DNA of 64,000 bases from Helicoverpa zea. Lineage: Eukaryota; Arthropoda; Insecta; Lepidoptera; Noctuidae. The position numbers and the translations under genes were made by a program. The notes under the pieces were generated by a model. It was not told where the DNA came from. It did not search any database and saw nothing but the letters and a program-made list of their open reading frames with translations. Position 1 is the stretch's first letter. Every line of letters begins with the position of its first letter. Shown piece after piece: positions 54,738 to 64,000 of the stretch. The stretch spans positions 9,052,001-9,116,000 of the forward strand of contig NC_061472.1 of NCBI RefSeq assembly GCF_022581195.2, given 5' to 3'.

Positions 54738-55398
54738 TTACAGAGGATTAACAAAACTATACTTTCGCAAAGTTGCTTCTCTTTGTTCTTCACTTAAAGC
54801 TCCACACAAAAAAAGTCCTGTTTGACTTTGCTTCAGTAGCGCTATGGGTACAAGTTTTAGTTTTCGTTGCTCTCTGGTTTTTCGGAATAAAGGTGAGCAA
54901 TTTTTTAGAATTGTCACTATCCACTTTAATTTTTCTTCCCATGTAAGGCTTTCCTTTAACTCCTTGCTTCTTATTAAAGTCGCTGTTTCTTTTATTGTCA
55001 CGTATTTCATTAATATCGAACTCATCGTGGTTTTCTACTGTTTCCCTAGTTTCCTCGTCAATTTCTCCCAACTCTCCAGTTTGGTCATCTAGAATGAAGT
55101 GTCTGTCTGTCTGTCTGTCTGCTTCCTCAATAAGATGAACTTGTTTACTTGTTTCAGATTGTTTAATTGCCTCGTATGCATCTCTAACATTTTTTATGTC
55201 GAAGCCATGACATACTTTCAACATCCGTTTTATGTTGCCACCGATTCCATCTGCCACGCTCTTGCCATGACCAGCTTCGAAAAATGACCATTGTTGAGTA
55301 ACAGAGATTAAGTTGCTAGGTAAATATATAATGTAAAAAGAAATTGTTTTTCTGGCGATACTGAGAGATTGGACAGTCCGAATAGTAATGGATAACAT
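54738..55398 (-). pseudogene. Repeat-encoded protein fragment (FEAGHGK domain)
   Basis: The frame 54790-55398 holds QQWSFFEAGHGKSVADGIGG followed by NIKRMLKVCHGFDIKNVRDA. This FE-GHGK-ADG-G--KR motif is one I recall from many uncharacterised repeat-associated insect proteins. The tail is acidic and lysine-rich and has a (GTCT)6 microsatellite in the coding strand near 55098-55122. It ends with damaged frames at 54738. A function is not known to me. Confidence 0.45.
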
Positions 55399-55587
55399 CT
55401 ATGTCTGAATTCATCTCTTTGACTGTATGTAAAATAGGAGTCAAGTGGGCCCATATTGCTGGAGGTTGGTGAGAGATATTGTGCAAAAAGATTGTGATTT
55501 ATTTTTCTAATAAATCATGCCGGTATGGAGACTGATCTGAGATTTCGAGGCACCAAAGAGCATGGATTGTATTTCTTCTGTTAGTTT

Positions 55588-56250
55588 ACTTTGATAATTT
55601 TCAGAGAAACCGCGCATAGTGTGTGACACCAATTAGAGCACTTCACCCAATGTTCTTTTGGCCTAGATTGACTAAATAACTCATTACAGTAAATGCAAGC
55701 TGGATCATCGTTTTCCTCGTCTTCATTAGTGTAAGGATCCTCGAGGTCCATGTCATCATCTTGAATTGGCTTCTTCTGCTTATAACCTCGTGTGGGCCTA
55801 GATTTTTTAGGTGCAGGCTGGGGTTCCTCATTCTCATGGTCAAAAATAATACGCTTCGTTTGTTTTTTAAGAGATTGGCGATTTTCCTTTTCTTTTTTCT
55901 TCTGTACTGCTGCTTTTATATCACTCATAAATGGACTAGCTGTAAAAACTTGCGCTCCGCCGACTTTTCTGTTAAACCTTGACTTTCCCGTTGAATCAGC
56001 TTTTGGTAGTGGTGAAATTTCTTTAAGAATACCCTTCGTGATGAATATTATTTCAGTTTGCAAAATTGGAGGTCCAGTTAAAATTTGATTGCTATTCGAT
56101 ATTTGTCCTTTATCCTCCTCATAGATTATTTCTGGAACATCTTCAATGCCTATCTGCTCTTGCCCAACAGCTACGTCACCTGTCTATCCTTGACCAAGAA
56201 CTTCATCGTCTATTGGAACACCTTCATTTTCTATCTGTCCTTGTTCAACA
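55588..56250 (-). pseudogene. Tigger-like transposase C-terminal region with Cys/His finger
   Basis: The frame (EISPLPKADSTGKSRFNRKV, then FTASPFMSDIKAAVQKKKEK) is the charged post-core linker of lepidopteran Tigger-type transposases. The end CIYCNELFSQSRPKEHWVKC followed by WCHTLCA is a PHD-like Cys/His module found at their C-termini. The same frame extends upstream to about 56250 with one in-frame stop. There is no catalytic core here: the sequence before it is piggyBac. Confidence 0.55.
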
Positions 56251-56254
56251 GCTT

Positions 56255-57303
56255 ACGTCGAGGTACCGTTTCATAGTTTTATCCCACCTTTTTACGAGAG
56301 TGGTTGCACCGGAGCCAGTACAGTTTGATGCGAATAATACGGATTTATTATCTCTCCACTTTACGATGGTGATGTCCGATCCGGTCCGATTATCGGCTAC
56401 CGCGGCTGTTCTCATGTAAGGAGATTAGCCAACTACGCAGCACATATTATAGTGCACGAGCATTTGCGCAGACACAGGTGCACTCACTATTCCTTAACTC
56501 TCATAGCCCGATGGGACGGTAATTCGACATGACCGGAGAGAGATCAGGCGCAGGACCGACATTTACGTACTCTCCGATGCACGGGTGTATCAATCACCAG
56601 CTTCCAGGCTCCGGGCTGCTTTGTGAAAGTCTTCTAAAATCCACAAAGCGCTTTCGGCCCGACTCGGGAATCGATCTAGAGGCGATGGTAGTAGGTCCAC
56701 AAACAAATTGTTGGCGTTCTCCACGAGTCATTTGAACATCCGTTTTAAATTTTATTGTAGGTCGGTCAGGGATACGATTTAACATTATTGTCTATGTAGA
56801 ATGCAGATTTAACTTGTTCATTTCTTCAATTAAAGGTACTGTGGTAAAATATCTATCGTGATACACACAGCTACCTGGAGGAATACTTTTAGATAAATGT
56901 AGGATTACTGAAGGACCGAGGCCGAGATTCGTATCACCAAACATCGTCCTTGCACCTCCGTATATGTCGAAATCCAACATCAATCCCTCACTAGTTGTCA
57001 GGACGAAGTTTTTAAACCCTACAGGCCTAGGTTTCTTTTTCACTACCTGACGTAGTTGACAGCGACCTGTAAATGGTATCATCTGCTCATCGATTGAGTA
57101 AAATCCCGGTACCCTTTCTAATTTATTACAAGCACGTTTAATTTGATCGATTGAACCTTCCATAGTGGATTACCAATTTCAGTTGGAGGTGGAGAATCTG
57201 AATCAACTACGTGTAGCGCATTACGAAGGGTTAAAAACTTGTCCCGAGACATTAAACCGCCGATAACACTAGTCAACAAAATTTTCCTTTTTATTGTATC
57301 CAA
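56255..57303 (-). pseudogene. piggyBac-type transposase remnant split by a SINE
   Basis: Minus strand. MSRDKFLTLRNALHVVDSD (57303 on) is the piggyBac N-terminal block. After a frameshift near 57150 comes FYSIDEQMIPFTGRCQLRQV, holding the first catalytic Asp. It is followed by KKPRPVGFKNFVLTTSEGLM and SCVYHDRYFTTVPLIEEMNK, holding the second. Then MLNRIPD and MTRGERQQFV lead to the SINE (56395-56740). Beyond it the protein resumes as DITIVKWRDNKSVLFASNC and LVKRWDKTMKRYLD. The third catalytic Asp region is lost. Confidence 0.85.
56395..56740 (-). repeat. SINE family A copy inside piggyBac remnant
   Basis: On minus, a box B-like 'ATCGATTCCCGAGTCGG' near 56680 leads a body that matches 13911-14250 block by block (AAAGCAGCCCGGAGCCTGGA; CGTCCCATCGGGCTATGAGA; TAGTGAGTGCACCTGTGTCT). 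It interrupts the piggyBac coding sequence and is therefore younger. Confidence 0.75.
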
Positions 57304-57781
57304 GGTGAAACATTTAATCGAAATAATCTGTTATAGTAAACAAATTATTTGGAAAACATAGAAAAACAGAAAAACGATACAAATACACGTATACGTGGTG
57401 AAAACTGGACCCAGGAAGAAAAGGTAGGAATCATTTTTAATAGATATACATACTGAGATAGAGACGTCACTCGAACATTTCATAGCGCCCTCTGGCAATA
57501 AGTAAGAACAACTTACCATCAAGATATAAACGGATAACTACACCTTCAAATCTACAGTAGGCCTTGTATTGTTTTCATCCCTTGTACTGAAACTGCTACT
57601 GAAATCTAATGCTACTACTACTATCGATGGGGACTTTTAATATTTTATTTATAATGATAAACCCGAGCTCTCCACAAAAATTCAGCTTTCCGGGAATTTT
57701 TGTTATTTGACCCTACTTTTATGTCTATTTTGACTGGGCTATTTAAAAGATATAGCCTAACTAAAGCATATTGTCTATAGT
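57304..57781. other. Non-coding sequence
   Basis: Probably includes the 5' part of the piggyBac remnant. Nothing further can be supported. Confidence 0.4.
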
Positions 57782-58860
57782 TTATTCTGTGTTAAGAACA
57801 TAAGAGGAGTATATAATAAGAGAACATAACAGGACTACGTAACAGGAGTACATAAGACTAGTACACACTAGGAGTTCATACGAGGAGAACTTAAGGGAAT
57901 TTTTGTTGGGAATAATGTAGCTATCGGTCAATTTAGGCATCAGCTTTATCCCCTTGTAAGAAGGATTTTCCTTATAAAGGTCTTGGACATGATCCCATTT
58001 GGCTCTCTTTTCTTGGCCATCCATTTGATACACCAATTTTTTTGTTAATTTATTATTCCCTTAATAAGGTGAGGAGGATCAAAGAGGTATTACTTCTGCT
58101 CCATCTACCTCAAATGATTTATTTTTTTGAATTTTTCCTTGTCGCAATTGATTTCCTTTTAGGTCTTTCACAAGCCAATTAATTGCACTTACATTTGTGG
58201 CACCTTGGTCACAAACAGTTGCTATCACTTTTAGCCGAATTGCATGTAATTTTCTTATTAAAGTCTTATTTGTGAAGCCAATTCTAATGCTGGTGGGGTG
58301 CTTGCACAAAATGTGTATGACACAGGCTGTTTATATTTTTTTTGTACGCCTCTCACCATAAATACTAGGGCATGGTCTGCAATTTTTTCATTGACGGTAG
58401 TGCCATTATTTACAAAACCACTCACATGATCTGTTCTTCTATTATAATCGAAATGTGGGGTTAGAGCAACTTCGTCAAAAAGCAAAATACATAATTTTTC
58501 AGATTCTTTATTTTTTTTCTAATTCTTCGAATAAATTTTCATTTGTTGCAGGGTGCAATGAAGCACGTGAGATCATCTTGGTAAGTGTTAGTGGAGAAGG
58601 CAGTACAAAAAACTTTCTTAGCCAGCGATATGCTCTGGGCCCCTGTTTATATAGGAATAAGGCCATCACTTTTTCGTCCTTTTTAAATCGGCAACGACAA
58701 CTTTATTTCTGTCGTCTATTTCGCAGCGATCTTCGTACTTTTCTTGGCGGCTCAATGTCTTTTCTTCTAAATGAGCATCGTACTATTCTTTGAGCAATAC
58801 TTTTTGTTCAGGCGTCGAGTTCTTGTATTGTAAACATAATTGGGTCGGAAAAAAGGAACA
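57782..58860 (-). pseudogene. P-element/THAP9-like transposase remnant
   Basis: Minus strand, several frames. AYRWLRKFFVLPSPLTL and SRASLHPATNENLFEELEKK (about 58640-58510) are followed by LLFDEVALTPHFDYNRRTDH (first catalytic Asp block) and ADHALVFMVRGVQKKYKQPV. Then come LKVIATVCDQGATNVSAINW (second Asp) and KRAKWDHVQDLYKENPSYKG, KLMPKLTDSYIIPNKNSLKF. These are the conserved blocks of P-element and THAP9-type transposases in order. At least three frameshifts or stops separate them. The C-terminal part is missing. A THAP exon at 60360-60560 on the same strand may be its original first exon. Confidence 0.8.
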
Positions 58861-58927
58861 GCTAAATTGGGAATAAAAAGTGTAGCTAAAATACAAGTAA
58901 AATATAAAAATCATTAGGTATGCAACA

Positions 58928-59222
58928 GTGTATTGTTACGAGGACGACGAACAGTGGGAACCGTGGATTCGAAGAACAAACTACAAAATTGACACAAAAG
59001 ATATATTTAAAGTATCAGTACAACCATATTTGCAAGAAACAATACCGGTAAACAATATAATATATGAAGTATGGTATCAATTTAAAAAAATACATTTAAG
59101 CGATTTCGACAGACAAAGCATATATGTATAACAGATTAGAATTCAAATTGGAAGAATTCGATTACAATGACAGATTACAACAACAATCGGCAGATACAAA
59201 TCCCCCACAATACAGACACGGG
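58928..59222 (+). other. Unrecognised A-rich coding-like segment, possibly viral
   Basis: The frame 58928-59131 (EDDEQWEPWIRRTNYKIDTK and on) has a natural-looking amino-acid mix with many Trp and Tyr. After an apparent one-base shift near 59117 the next frame stays open for a further 33 codons (YNRLEFKLEEFDYNDRLQQQ and on) before a stop. It lies on +, opposite to all neighbouring transposon remnants, and its third-position A preference differs from them. I do not recognise a family. A small-DNA-virus insertion is one guess. Confidence 0.25.
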
Positions 59223-59439
59223 GAAGATTTATAAAACAATTTGATATTTTTATGTACAGAAATAACCATCGCGGTAGCAATCTTTATGGTACGAAACACA
59301 GTCATAATACATATAAGTGTTCACGGTATATGAAAACACGGACGCACATTTACCACACAGGTGATAACACGTACGACGGGGCGATTAGAATTGGACCCGA
59401 ATCTTGACCCAATAAGTCGGCACCGCGCGATACTTCGAA

Positions 59440-59850
59440 AATTTCAAAAAAACGTCTGCTAGTGTTTCCGTCATTGGTACTTCCAAAGTTGGCTTTTGGT
59501 ATATCACCAACAGACCGAGTTTCTTTTTTTTTTATTTTCCACTGCTTGCTTTTCCTCGGCAGTAAGGCAAACGTTCCATTTTTTTACTAGTTTCTCGCAC
59601 TCCTTGATATTGGGCCTGTGTTAGTCCCGCTTCAACAAACATAAATAATGCACGTGAATGTGCTAATCTCTTTGATTTCTCCTTATCTTCTTCGCAAATA
59701 CTTTTTTTTCATAGCTACCGCATATTCCCTTGCTCTTCTGGGACTTTTTGTTAAATCTTTTACGATTTTTGATGCATCTACTTTGCCCGTCTCCCGTAAT
59801 TTCATCTGTGTTGCATACGTCAATAGGCATGATGACAGTAATCAAAAATC
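59440..59850 (-). pseudogene. Uncharacterised TE-protein fragment
   Basis: Minus frames give ALFMFVEAGLTQAQYQGVRE, then KKWNVCLTAEEKQAVENKKK and NFGSTNDGNTSRRFFE. I recall the 'LT--QY--IR--NK' and 'GNTARRFFE' patterns from uncharacterised repeat proteins in many insects. Frames change several times. It lies between the P-like transposase and the THAP exon and may be a separate insertion. Confidence 0.4.
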
Positions 59851-60359
59851 ATTAAAATAATATATTTATTAAATTAAACTTGAAACTTGGAATATAAAAC
59901 GCGCATTGTTTTCTTTATTAATAATGTGATTAATATGTATTTTCATAAAATAAAATTACGAAATAAGGCAATCCGCCATGATATCTTGAACACCAATCAG
60001 AGCTCGTGACGTCATTTCTCAAAACAACTCGCGCGAAAGCGCGCGAACGTCACATTTCGTTATTGTGAACTTCCACTGCGATCTTTGTTTTTAATTAATT
60101 AATTGTTTATAACACGAGTTATGGAGCCCGGATTTATCAAGGCAAACAGCGCTAATTTGCCTAGAATTGATATCATAATGCTGGGAAAGTTTTTGGCATC
60201 AAATAAAGATTTTTGTTCAGCTGAATTTAGAAATGTTAAAACTTCCATGTAAGTATACTAGTTTAATTAAAAAACAATGAGAGATGAAACCTAACCTCGA
60301 AATAGTTATTTACATTATAAACTATGCTAGAATCTAGAGAACTATGTAATAACTTACAT

Positions 60360-60560
60360 CAAAGTGACACACAAAACACAAAAATAAAGTTGTACCCTGG
60401 GCAATATTGCTTTTGAATCTCGCCTTGCAAGTTTAAGCCACTTGTTTCGTATTTTTTTATTGTGAAGAACGTATACAAATAACTTATCAGGAGTTGTTTT
60501 GGATGTGTTCTTACACTGGGGGACCCCACAACACCTATGCCCTTTCGAATTCATATTTAA
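60360..60560 (-). pseudogene. THAP zinc-finger exon
   Basis: MNSKGHRCCGVPQCKNTSKT, then FVYVLHNKKIRNKWLKLARR and YFCVLC fit the THAP C2CH finger: the first Cys pair, the conserved Trp, and the last Cys-His pair (the His is recovered only in another frame, CACTTTGAT). A GTAAGT donor follows directly, as in P-element-type genes where THAP is the first exon. A one-base indel before the final His disables this reading. It may belong with the P-like remnant at 57.8-58.9 kb. Confidence 0.65.
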
Positions 60561-60566
60561 TAACAC

Positions 60567-61049
60567 AAAAAACTTAATTATTGCACGAGCGTTGTTTACT
60601 TGCGTCTTGTAATTTCAGTCGTGACGTCACAAGTGACGACATGACACTGACAAGCGTTTTCGCGCCGGATTCAAAGTGGACAGAGAAAAATGCAATTATT
60701 TGATAAAAAAACTTCGCATTTTCTTAAAATTAATAATTTTTCATATAAAATAGACGTATACCTACATCATACAAAGGAATTTAAAAATTTGTCATCATGC
60801 CTATTCATCTGTGTCAGATGATCTTAGTTCTTTAGTTTTACGTATTTAGCTTCTTTCACTCAACTCTAAGAACGATTTTTGAGGTCGACCGGGACTTTCT
60901 CCTACAACAAAAAAACAAAAGATGTACTAAACAAATACTTTATATTACTACCTCTAAAATTAAAAATTTAAGTTAAAAACTACTTTTTGGGCGGGTAAAC
61001 AAAATACTTCAAAGCATGACAATACAATAGAAGTAATGGAATTTGAGTA
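60567..61049. other. Non-coding sequence
   Basis: Nothing supportable. 'CGTGACGTCACAAGTGACG' at about 60621 is a CRE-like palindrome near the THAP exon start and could be part of a promoter. Confidence 0.35.
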
Positions 61050-61320
61050 TCACCTACCTGCTTTCGGCAGCGATATGCATCCTTTAAGCCGCTCGGCATT
61101 GTTTTCTAGGAATCTCGCCTTTGTTTTGCGAGCAGCTAACCATTTTTGTTTAAATTGATCTCTGATGATCGATAGTTTTTGCTTTACATCAGCAATATTT
61201 TGGTCATTTTTTGCATATTGATTGAGTAGTTCCCGCTCCATACATGCAACTTTTCATCAAAAGTTGAGGTATTTGAACGTTCCATTATATTTAACAAATC
61301 ATTTCGAGTCATGACTCTCA
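61050..61320 (-). pseudogene. Short repeat-type coding fragment
   Basis: MERELLNQYAKNDQNIADVK, then KLSIIRDQFKQKWLAARKTK and FLENNAERLKG form a helical, Lys/Arg-rich segment ending at a stop. An alternative frame upstream (TRNDLLNIMERSNTSTFDEK) continues into it after an indel. I recall similar segments in repeat-encoded insect proteins but cannot name a family. Confidence 0.3.
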
Positions 61321-61675
61321 TTCCAGAAGAGCCTATAACAAAAATACAGCAAATATAAGTAAAACTTTAATTACTGAGTATCGGGCGTGTCTAGGGAAAA
61401 AATCACCAAAAAGAGAGAGGGAGGGCACTTTGGGGCGGCTATTTCGTAGGGTGAGATGTCCAACAGTGAACCATGAAAAAGTTGCTCATTCACAACTGAA
61501 GTGTTTTTAAACATAATAAAGATTTTTTTTTACTAAAATACTTCTCATATATCCGACTTCAATTTAGCATATTAATTTTAGACGCAAACGTAACAGGATA
61601 GGATATATATTTTTTTTTTTTAAGATGGGATATGGCTCACTGCGTCCACCTCGTGGGACACAAATATCTTAGGCC
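61321..61675. other. Non-coding sequence
   Basis: T-rich, no feature seen. Confidence 0.4.
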
Positions 61676-61900
61676 TTACCTAAGATATTTCACAAATATC
61701 TTAGATACAGGTGAATTGGCTATGTTGTGTAGTACAACACAACCATTCACAATTTTAGCCGCTGTTACTGGGTCATAGTGAAGAACCCTATGTGCCAATA
61801 AACAGCGCCAACGATTCTTTAATACACCTATGCAACGCTCAACAGTATTGCGGACTTTGCAATGCAGTGTGGTGTATGTAATGTTCCTCTGGTGAACCAA
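61676..61900 (-). pseudogene. PIF/Harbinger transposase C-terminal fragment
   Basis: HCKVRNTVERCIGVLKNRWR, then CLLAHRVLHYDPVTAAKIVN and GCVVLHNIANS match the last conserved block of HARBI1-type (DDE_Tnp_4) transposases, which contains the catalytic Glu (VERC). The upstream Asp blocks are missing on this strand nearby. Confidence 0.85.
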
Positions 61901-62105
61901 CAGCAGCCTCTAATATAGGTGTCGTCGTCGTTATCAGTAAGATCATCACTTTCGTTCATTTTGTATCTCTTTTTAGGTCTAGTTGACTTTTGTTTAGGTC
62001 CTTCCGTTATCATCGAGTTTGAAGTTTCATTTCTTTCTTTGTTATGACAGTCATCATTTCGAGTATTATCCAGACTTGCATTCTGTAAATATAGACATTA
62101 TTACT

Positions 62106-62633
62106 TAATTTTATTTACAGATACCATCATCCGAAGAAGAGTGGCTTACCATAGCGAAAGAGTTGAGAGCAAATGGAATTTCCCACATGTCATAGGAGCA
62201 ATGGATGGGAAGCATGTTATATTACAGTTGCCTATAAATAGTGGCAATGATTATGACTGTTACAAAATGTTTCCAAGTATAGTGCTGTTTGCTTTAGTTG
62301 ACGCTAACTAAAATTTTCTGTACGTAGATGTTGGCAGCTAAGGACGTATATCAGATGGCGGTGTGTTTAAGAACACCAATTTATTGATATAAAAAGGTCG
62401 AAAAGAAGGAATTGAATATTCCTCCGCCAGAAATATTACAAATACCGTATAAAATTGCAGTCCCCTGTTTTATTCTAGGCGATAAAGCTTTTGATCTCAA
62501 TTATTACACATTGAAACATTATGAAGATACTCCAGAAAGAGGTTCAATGGAAAGGATTTTCAATTATAGGCTGTCCAGAGCAAGAAAAGTTGTGGAGAAT
62601 GCTTTTGGCATTTTAAGCTCCGTTGCAGAGTAG
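62106..62633 (+). pseudogene. PIF/Harbinger transposase remnant, opposite orientation
   Basis: Plus strand, after a TTTACAG acceptor-like site: WNFPHVIGAMDGKHVILQLP (first Asp), MFPSIVLFALVDAN, then after stops YVDVGS, GRISDGGVFKNTNLLI, and CFILGDKAFDLNYYTLKHYE (second Asp). It ends RIFNYRLSRARKVVENAFGI (Glu). All three catalytic blocks are in order, but in-frame stops and indels make it dead. It is a different subgroup from the minus-strand Harbinger fragments around it. Confidence 0.85.
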
Positions 62634-62634
62634 A

Positions 62635-62965
62635 TGGATTGGCGCTACCTGTTGATCCTGTTGGTCCAGTGTTAACAAAATGGTCTTTATAATTTTTACG
62701 AGGGAAGACGAAAAATGGTGGAATGCTGTTCCCTGTCGCTGACACTGTTACTGCTTAAGTCACTAGCGTACCTCGCTCAGCTGAAGTCAAGGCGCCAATC
62801 TGTTTCATGCCTCTGCGTGCGACTATTTTTTGAGGTTTTTGGACCGTGGTTATTCCAGTTTCGTCTACATTCCAGATGTCTTGTCCTTCAAACTTGTATT
62901 TGTCCAGAACTTTTCCTAGATTATCGAAAAACAGATTTACATTATGGGAATTGAAGCTTATTGCA
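62635..62965 (-). pseudogene. Tigger/pogo transposase core fragment
   Basis: FNSHNVNLFFDNLGKVLDKY, then DIWNVDETGITTVQKPQKIV (first catalytic Asp) and QIGALTSAERGTLVT; after a shift SATGNSIPPFFVFPRKNYKD. Residue for residue it is close to the same region of transposon B (SLDETGTTTVQKPKRVFASK; TSAERGTLVT), so it is a related family. Only the first third of the core is present. Confidence 0.85.
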
Positions 62966-62989
62966 CGTGCGACGAACAGCAATGTTTCG

Positions 62990-63187
62990 TTGAGCACGTT
63001 GCAGAAACGGGCGTAGCTCTGCCAAAACTCGCTGAAACCCGGATTTGTTGATACGGAAATTAGCCACGAATTCCTTCTCCGGTAAATCCAGAGAATTGTT
63101 GCAATCCCGCAGACGACGTTTCTGGATTCTGGACAAACTTCGTTTACTCTGTTCCTCCGCAAACGCAAGCAAAAATGCACGCGACAT
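62990..63187 (-). pseudogene. PIF/Harbinger transposase N-terminal fragment
   Basis: SRIQKRRLRDCNNSLDLPEK, then EFVANFRINKSGFQRVLAEL and RPFLQRAQR match the helical N-terminal region of HARBI1-like proteins (F-RFS...F--LL--L-P-L). It is joined directly to the Tigger core fragment downstream on the same strand. Confidence 0.6.
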
Positions 63188-63359
63188 TCTTTTTTCCTTA
63201 CAAGAAACCTAAAACAAACTAAAATAATACAGTTAAAAATAACACTATCAAAAAATAAAGGAAACAAATCAGGGTTTATATTTCTACCTATTGGATTCGC
63301 AAAATTAGAGATTAGAGAAATGTAATTTCTGCAACAATGTAGCAAATATAATCATGTAT

Positions 63360-63625
63360 ATAATCATGCATTATGTCCTACGGTATTCTACTGTGGGGCA
63401 AAGCTGCAGATATAGAAAACATTTTCGTATTACAGAAACGAGCTGTTCGTGCAATATATAAGTTAGGTAGCAAGCATTCCTTAAGGGAACTTTTTAAAGA
63501 AATAGGTATCCTTACTGTGGCATCGCAATTCATCCTTGCTAACATATTATACATTAGGCAGAATATTCATCACTACACCAAGAAAAGTGATGTCCATGTG
63601 GCAAGCAAAACACACGACTAAACGC
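63360..63625 (+). pseudogene. LINE reverse transcriptase C-terminal fragment (Jockey-like)
   Basis: MSYGILLWGKAADIENIFVL, then QKRAVRAIYKLGSKHSLREL and FKEIGILTVASQFILANILY, then VHVASKTHD are the characteristic end of Jockey/CR1-type LINE ORF2 proteins downstream of the polymerase domain. The fragment starts abruptly, as expected for a 5'-truncated insertion. Confidence 0.8.
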
Positions 63626-64000
63626 AGCATGAAGATCACGCCACTTTTCGTCAGAGCGTGCCGTGTGCAAAACAAGTTGGGAAGCTCCGCCCACTCCGCG
63701 ACGATAAGCAAGTTAGCGCCGCCCCTTTCAATATGGCGTCTGCGCATCTTTTGTTGGTGGCGCTAGTGAGCCGAGATGGTGGCGCTAGTGAGCCAAGATG
63801 GCGGCGCACTCGCCTATTGTCCTCGCTAATGAGGGGGCGTAAACTCCTGCGCATAGATGCCAAGCGGGAGCTGTTTTTTCTTAAGTATTTTTATGTATAA
63901 ATACCTGTGCATTTTTATAATTAATTCATTACGCTTGTAACCTTGCTACGTAATACAGCTTCTAAACTCTTACCGTGTATTTTATTCCTTCGCCTGTCGT
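63626..64000. other. Non-coding to window end
   Basis: 'GGTGGCGCTAGTGAGCC' is present twice in tandem (about 63755 and 63778). A CpG-containing stretch follows. This may be the LINE tail or another element. No gene is supported. Confidence 0.4.

Overview
The window looks like an AT-rich, repeat-dense insect nuclear genome, most likely a moth or butterfly (Lepidoptera). This rests on the single spliced host gene with insect-like intron signals and on interspersed repeats familiar from lepidopteran genomes: the repeat with 'CGGCCAAGTGCGAGTC' at 10 kb, tRNA-derived SINEs, SINE/LINE tails ending in GATGAT, and a Helitron end in CTAGT. There is no bacterial, organellar or CRISPR content. No species can be named from the sequence alone. 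|| The only convincing host gene is MYG1 (UPF0160/DHH-type metal-dependent 3'-5' exoribonuclease), in four coding exons on + (15912-16016, 16349-16599, 26009-26575, 27385-27550). They join in phase to a 362-residue protein. Intron 2 is 9.4 kb because two pogo/Tigger-class transposons landed in it. The first (16966-23558) was itself hit by a TAA-flanked MITE, a Tc1 element with IR/DR-type termini and possibly other repeats. The second (23581-25792) keeps an uninterrupted 590-codon transposase. The terminal MYG1 exon is tandemly duplicated (27613-27831), with a frame-breaking insertion in the second copy. || Layout. 1-15.9 kb: mostly non-coding AT-rich DNA with at least three SINE families, GC-rich foldback elements (3.9, 12.1 and 12.9-13.3 kb), a small MITE, an RTE-like LINE tail and a CpG-rich block (8.6-9.5 kb) that may be a promoter. 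15.9-27.8 kb: MYG1 and its nested transposons. 29-36 kb: a Helitron end, then a truncated env-bearing Ty3/gypsy element (errantivirus type), minus strand, whose 5' end is joined in frame to a hAT transposase fragment. 38-45 kb: hAT remnant, an unrecognised TE gene split by a small LTR retroelement with 152-bp LTRs and GCTTT target duplication, an LTR plus gag remnant, and a TTAA-flanked MITE. 45.9-51.0 kb: a 5.1-kb DNA transposon with ~40-bp inverted repeats and ATAT target duplication carrying a DUF7869-like protein, itself invaded by a full-length Tc1 element. 51-64 kb: a graveyard of hAT-like, Tigger-like, piggyBac, P-element/THAP, Harbinger and LINE fragments, several nested or joined. || The genes do not form a pathway. 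Apart from MYG1 the coding content is mobile-element proteins at different stages of decay. The most useful products are the nested insertion order, the complete element boundaries (TIR plus target duplication), and three or four apparently recent or previously undescribed elements.
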